Source of the DNA: Sulfitobacter indolifex
GTDB lineage: Bacteria; Pseudomonadota; Alphaproteobacteria; Rhodobacterales; Rhodobacteraceae
Assembly (NCBI RefSeq): GCF_022788655.1
Contig: NZ_CP084951.1
Location: forward strand, 3,207,524-3,271,523
DNA: 64,000 bases
Direction: 5' to 3'
Shown here: positions 60,498 to 64,000 of the stretch, one piece after another
Layout: each line of letters begins with the position of its first letter
Numbering within the stretch: position 1 is the first letter of the stretch
Translations under genes and position numbers: made by a program
Notes under the pieces: model-generated
Database searches by the model: none
Told to the model about the DNA's origin: nothing
The model's input: the letters and a program-made list of their open reading frames with translations, nothing else

Positions 60498-61249
60498 CAG
60501 ATTTTCCAGCCCGAATGCAGCGCCGCGATGCCCATCGAGAGATTGCGATATTTGGCTTGCCCGAACCCGGCAGTGCGCACCATCGACAGGAAGGTCTCTT
60601 GATCAGGGAAATTGCGGATCGATTCGACCAGATATTGATAGCTGTCGCGGTCGCCTGCGATGGCTTGGCCCATGCGCGGGATTACATTGAAGCTGTAGAG
60701 GTCGTAGGCTTTCTGCATCGCGGGGTTGGGCAGCTGGCTGAACTCCAGCACCATCAGACGGCCACCGGGGCGCAGCACGCGGTAAGCCTCGTTCAGCGCC
60801 TCTTGGGGGCGGGTCACGTTCCGGATGCCGAAGCTGATCGTGTAGACATCGAATGTATTGTCGGGAAACGGCAGCGTCATCGCATCGCCCACCACCCAGT
60901 CAAGGCTGCCGGTCAGGCTGTCGGCCTCCGCACGCTTGCGGCCTTCGACCAACATCGGCTCGGTCAGGTCCAGCACCGTGGCATGACCGTGGCCCGCGCG
61001 GCCCAGAAACTTGAAGGACACATCGCCAGTGCCGCCCGCCACATCCAGCAACTTCTGACCGGGGCGCGGAGCAAGCCAATCCATCATCGCCTCTTTCCAG
61101 ACGCGGTGGATCCCGAGGCTCATCACATCATTCATGATGTCGTATTTGCTGGCGACAGAGTTGAACACGCCCTGCACGCGACCTGCTTTTTCATGTTCGG
61201 GAACGGTCTCGAACCCGAAATGGGTGGTTTTGTCAGCGTCCTGGGTCAT
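60497..61249 (-). CDS. ubiE: Demethylmenaquinone/ubiquinone C-methyltransferase
   Basis: A 250-residue class I SAM methyltransferase that adds a C-methyl group in ubiquinone synthesis. SAM motif [16 protein letters not shown], family signatures [18 protein letters not shown] and [13 protein letters not shown]. It is divergent from mutM with 100 bases between starts. Followed by ubiB on the same strand. Confidence 0.96.
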   Translation of the reverse strand: MTQDADKTTHFGFETVPEHEKAGRVQGVFNSVASKYDIMNDVMSLGIHRVWKEAMMDWLAPRPGQKLLDVAGGTGDVSFKFLGRAGHGHATVLDLTEPMLVEGRKRAEADSLTGSLDWVVGDAMTLPFPDNTFDVYTISFGIRNVTRPQEALNEAYRVLRPGGRLMVLEFSQLPNPAMQKAYDLYSFNVIPRMGQAIAGDRDSYQYLVESIRNFPDQETFLSMVRTAGFGQAKYRNLSMGIAALHSGWKI

Positions 61250-61349
61250 CTGCTCTTGCGATCCTCTGGTTCAGTCCCTTGTTATAGGGTGCCGGGGGCT
61301 AGGGACAATGCGTGCCTTTTGTCACAGGCAAGCGAGAGGGGAAACCGAG

Positions 61350-62201
61350 ATGCCGGAACTGCCAGAGGTCGAAACCGTCCGCCGGGGGCTGGCCCCCGCG
61401 ATGGAGGGGCAGGTGATCGCCCGCGCCGAGGTGAACCGCCCCGATCTGCGCTGGCCCTTCCCCGACCGGATGGCCGAACGGTTGACCGGGCAGCGCGTGT
61501 CGCTGCTGCGGCGGCGGTCAAAGTATATTCTGGCTGATCTGGAAGGCGGGGAATCGCTGCTGGTGCATCTGGGGATGTCTGGCCGGATGCTGGTCTCGGG
61601 CGACCCATTGGGGCAGTTTCAGCACAACCACCCGGCGCCCGAGAAACATGATCATGTCGTGTTGCATATGGGTAACGGTGCGCGGATCACCTTTAACGAC
61701 CCGCGCCGCTTTGGCGCAATGGACCTGCTGAACACCGCGGACGCCGATGCGCATAAGCTGCTTGCCTCGCTCGGCCCGGAGCCCTTGGGCAACGACTTTC
61801 ACGAAGCGCATCTGGTGGCCGCGCTGAAGGGGCGCAACATGCCGATTAAATCGGCGCTGCTGGATCAACGGATCGTCGCGGGTTTGGGAAATATCTATGT
61901 CTGTGAAGCGCTTTACCGGGCGGGCATCCATCCGGCGCGCAAGGCCGGGCGCATCTCGGCGAGCCGCATCGCCGGGCTGGTGCCGATCATCCGTCAGGTA
62001 CTGGCAGATGCCATCACGGCGGGGGGATCGTCGCTGAAAGACTTTCGCCAAGCGGATGGCGAATTGGGCTACTTCCAACACAGCTTTGATGTCTATGGCC
62101 GGGAGGGCAAAGCCTGCCGCCGACCGAGTTGTGACGGCACCATTGGCCGCATTGTTCAGGGCGGACGGTCCTCCTTCTATTGCCCGCGCTGCCAAAGATA
62201 A
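61350..62201 (+). CDS. mutM: Formamidopyrimidine-DNA glycosylase
   Basis: A 283-residue Fpg/MutM glycosylase-lyase removing oxidised purines such as 8-oxoguanine. The catalytic Pro-Glu start [16 protein letters not shown] is intact, the H2TH segment lies about residue 140-200 ([20 protein letters not shown]), and the C-terminal zinc finger is CRRPSCDG and FYCPRCQ. The open frame begins at 61134, but the mature N-terminus must be Pro2, so ATG 61350 is sure. Convergent spacing to the hydratase gene is 64 bases. Confidence 0.97.
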   Translation: MPELPEVETVRRGLAPAMEGQVIARAEVNRPDLRWPFPDRMAERLTGQRVSLLRRRSKYILADLEGGESLLVHLGMSGRMLVSGDPLGQFQHNHPAPEKHDHVVLHMGNGARITFNDPRRFGAMDLLNTADADAHKLLASLGPEPLGNDFHEAHLVAALKGRNMPIKSALLDQRIVAGLGNIYVCEALYRAGIHPARKAGRISASRIAGLVPIIRQVLADAITAGGSSLKDFRQADGELGYFQHSFDVYGREGKACRRPSCDGTIGRIVQGGRSSFYCPRCQR

Positions 62202-62265
62202 CTTGAAACATGGTTGCCGCGTGGTATGCACAGTCCCCTGAGCGCAACAACAAAGAGCATTCTTG

Positions 62266-63042
62266 ATGGCTTACGAAACGATCACCGTGGACGTGGACAA
62301 CCATGTAGCCTTGATCACCCTCAACCGCCCGGATGCGCTGAATGCGCTTAACGACGCGTTGCTGGGTGAGTTGGCCAAAGCGCTGAAAGGCGCGCAGGAA
62401 AACGACAAGGTGCGCTGCATAGTCATCACCGGGTCAGAAAAGGCATTCGCTGCCGGGGCTGACATCGCAATGATGCGCGACAAAAGCTTTGTCGACGTCT
62501 TCATGGGGGATCTCTTCACGCCCGAAACCGATCAGATTTTGCGCATCCGCAAGCCGATCATTGCAGCGGTCTCTGGCTATGCCCTTGGCGGCGGCTGCGA
62601 ACTGGCAATGATGTGCGATTTCATCATCTGCTCGGAAAGCGCCAAGTTCGGCCAGCCTGAGATCAACCTTGGTGTTGTAGCTGGTATCGGCGGCACCCAG
62701 CGTTTGACCCGTCTGGTGGGCAAGTCCAAAGCGATGGATATGAACCTGACAGGCCGTTTCATGGACGCCGACGAAGCCGAGCGTTCGGGCCTTGTTTCGC
62801 GCGTGGTACCGGTGAAAAAACTGATGGAAGAAGCCATGGCCGCCGCTGGCAAGATCGCCGAAAAATCCATGATTTCGGCCACCGTGGTCAAGGAATGTGT
62901 GAACCGCGCCTATGAGGTGCCGCTGAGCGAAGGCCTGCTGTTTGAACGCCGCATGTTCCATTCGCTGTTCAACACCGAAGACCAAAAAGAAGGGATGTCT
63001 GCCTTCCTCGAGAAACGCGAAGCGCAGTTCCGCGACAAGTAA
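62266..63042 (+). CDS. Enoyl-CoA hydratase
   Basis: A 258-residue crotonase-fold enzyme hydrating trans-2-enoyl-CoA in fatty-acid oxidation. Oxyanion-hole loop KAFAAGADIAMM, catalytic Glu region GGCELAMMCDF and EINLGVVAGIGGTQRL. ATG 62266 is chosen over the TTG one codon before. A GC-rich hairpin follows at 63054. The family has other activities, but the two Glu residues of true hydratases are present. Confidence 0.92.
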   Translation: MAYETITVDVDNHVALITLNRPDALNALNDALLGELAKALKGAQENDKVRCIVITGSEKAFAAGADIAMMRDKSFVDVFMGDLFTPETDQILRIRKPIIAAVSGYALGGGCELAMMCDFIICSESAKFGQPEINLGVVAGIGGTQRLTRLVGKSKAMDMNLTGRFMDADEAERSGLVSRVVPVKKLMEEAMAAAGKIAEKSMISATVVKECVNRAYEVPLSEGLLFERRMFHSLFNTEDQKEGMSAFLEKREAQFRDK

Positions 63043-63053
63043 GCGATTCTAGG

Positions 63054-63076
63054 GGCGCGGCTTGCATTGCCGCGCC
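63054..63076 (+). terminator. Hairpin after the enoyl-CoA hydratase gene
   Basis: GGCGCGGC and GCCGCGCC pair perfectly over a 7-nt loop, 11 bases after the stop. No T-tract, so termination is likely partial or factor-aided. Confidence 0.6.
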
Positions 63077-63216
63077 TGCTGTCTTATAGGCAGCCTCAAT
63101 ACATGCGCGTGCAGCCCGCTCTGGCTAGAATCACCTGCCCTTTGGGGGCCCGGATTTCCGGTAGGGTTGGCGTCACGCATTGCTACGCAACAAAATGAAC
63201 CCGAAGGCTGATACTC

Positions 63217-63480
63217 ATGGCAAATACAACACAATCCGCAAAGCGCGCACGTCAAAACGAAAAGCGTTTTGCGATCAACAAAGCACGCCGTTCGCGCATC
63301 CGTACCTACATCCGTAAGGTCGAAGAGGCGATTGCCTCCGGTGACAAAGAAGCGGCAACAAACGCTTTGAAGACCGCCCAGCCCGAGCTGATGCGCGGTG
63401 TTACCAAAGGCGTTTTCCACAAAAACACTGCTTCGCGCAAAATGTCGCGCCTGTCCGCACGGGTTAAAGCACTGGGTTAA
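63217..63480 (+). CDS. rpsT: Ribosomal protein S20
   Basis: An 87-residue small-subunit protein binding 16S rRNA. Lys/Arg-rich, begins [20 protein letters not shown] and continues with [20 protein letters not shown]-terminus [20 protein letters not shown]. No strong ribosome site stands out, although GAAGG lies 10 bases before the ATG. Ends in a perfect terminator. In Rhodobacterales rpsT lies beside dnaA, which would then be just beyond the right edge. Confidence 0.97.
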   Translation: MANTTQSAKRARQNEKRFAINKARRSRIRTYIRKVEEAIASGDKEAATNALKTAQPELMRGVTKGVFHKNTASRKMSRLSARVKALG

Positions 63481-63513
63481 TCTGGCTCCACAGCCAACCC
63501 TTTGAAAGACAAG

Positions 63514-63539
63514 AGGCGCCGCACTGCGGCGCCTTTTTT
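63514..63539 (+). terminator. Terminator of rpsT
   Basis: GGCGCCGC and GCGGCGCC pair perfectly over ACT, then six T, 34 bases after the rpsT stop. Classical rho-independent terminator. Confidence 0.92.
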
Positions 63540-64000
63540 CGTGCAAGTGCAGCGGGAAAACCACGGCTAAGATTCTTTTCAGACAATACATGAGTCAAGA
63601 TTGAAGATGTGTTGAAGCGGACCTGAAACAGTTGCTACCAAAGGTCCAGCGATTCACTTCGCTTGGGGGGACAGGCCCTGAACACGGCGTCAGCCAATTG
63701 GCAGAATGCCAACTTCAGGGGGGTGCGGATGACCGTTAAAAGCGGTTCGACGCACTGTCGTGAATGCTGCTGCCAGCACGTTTACCCTGTCGATGAGAAC
63801 ACGAACGGTTCGTTCAGCGCCTCTTGCGCCGGTTTACGGTGTGATAGGCTCATGGGCAGGCCATTCTAGCAAAGTCCGAAGGACACAGGTCGGTTACCCG
63901 CGTGGGACCGGGTGGATGATCTGTTGCCGGGTGAAACGAATATTTAGGGCCGGGACTCACTCGGCCCCTGTGCGAAAAGCAAAGCGGGACGTTAGGCACG
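63540..64000. other. Gene-free stretch right of rpsT, possible dnaA leader
   Basis: No coding sequence is convincing over these 460 bases. Structures: a perfect repeat TTGGCA-GAA-TGCCAA (63698-63712), CGAAC-G-GTTCG (63802-63812), a stem GGGCCG/CGGCCC (63947-63967), and four GANTC sites at 63571, 63592, 63651 and 63954. No clear DnaA box (TTATCCACA) is seen. By synteny it may lead into dnaA; the origin itself is not shown. Confidence 0.45.

Noticed and set aside
63663..63869. 68-codon frame with a TTG start to the right of rpsT
   Set aside because: No ribosome site, no recognisable domain, Cys- and Ser-rich random-looking product; it lies in a gene-free stretch with several inverted repeats.
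63540..64000. Replication origin
   Set aside because: No DnaA-box cluster or AT-rich unwinding region is seen, so oriC is not claimed.
1..64000. tRNA, rRNA, CRISPR, insertion sequence or prophage
   Set aside because: No cloverleaf ending in CCA, no regular spaced repeats, no transposase or integrase motif was recognised; a dedicated RNA search could still find small RNAs.

Overview
The window looks like a chromosomal segment from an alphaproteobacterium of the Rhodobacterales, in the marine Roseobacter group. Base composition is GC-rich, and most genes use ATG, GTG or TTG starts with GGAG-type ribosome binding sites. The gene content is typical of marine roseobacters: a TRAP ectoine transporter with ectoine catabolism, ectABC-ask, two family-5 peptide-type ABC transporters, and rpsT at the right edge. 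A genus such as Sulfitobacter is possible but is inference. No tRNA, rRNA, CRISPR array, prophage or insertion sequence was seen.

Layout. 1-4.4 kb (minus): rnr (cut by the left edge), a DUF2064 transferase, dapE, a small acidic protein, a YeaQ/GlsB-type membrane protein and dapD (lysine/diaminopimelate synthesis). 4.6-8.1 kb: a LOG-family phosphoribohydrolase, nitronate monooxygenase and a GMC oxidoreductase. 8.4-15.2 kb: a signalling island with a CHASE/PAS hybrid kinase, a membrane PAS kinase, a CheY-like receiver, an Hpt protein and a receiver fused to a degenerate GGDEF-like domain. 15.4-27.1 kb: an ectoine uptake and degradation locus, with asnC-doeC-doeD leftward and enuR-uehABC-usp-eutA-doeA-doeB rightward. 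27.1-34.4 kb: dppABCDF-type transporter with an M24 peptidase and an XRE-cupin regulator. 34.6-40.4 kb: a second family-5 ABC transporter translationally coupled to a metallophosphodiesterase. 40.7-47.5 kb: an FAD oxidoreductase, rlmN, a MarR regulator and divergent ectABC-ask (ectoine synthesis). 47.8-54.7 kb: an IalB-family protein, asparaginase, YCII protein, serB and divergent serC-serA, and a phosphatase. 54.7-58.9 kb: tdh-kbl with an XRE-cupin regulator (threonine to glycine plus acetyl-CoA) and a thiolase. 59-63.5 kb: ubiB, ubiE, mutM, an enoyl-CoA hydratase and rpsT. The last 460 bases carry no convincing gene; in relatives rpsT lies next to dnaA, so this may be the dnaA leader/origin side, but dnaA itself is not in the window.

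How it fits together. The cell can make ectoine (ectABC-ask, probably controlled by the divergent MarR protein) and can import and destroy it (UehABC, DoeA, DoeB, DoeD, DoeC, controlled by EnuR and AsnC), with the two modules about 16 kb apart. The hydroxyectoine arm is missing at both places: no ectD between ectC and ask, and no eutB/eutC between eutA and doeA, yet eutA survives. Candidate operators are visible: TTGTCATGAT-type elements at both enuR and uehA, two tandem 7-5-7 inverted repeats exactly 30 bp apart in front of ectA, and a dense nest of overlapping inverted repeats in front of kbl-tdh. Nothing here is a wholly unknown system; the most interesting material is the trimmed ectoine module with its regulatory DNA, the multi-part phosphorelay, and the phosphodiesterase-linked ABC transporter.
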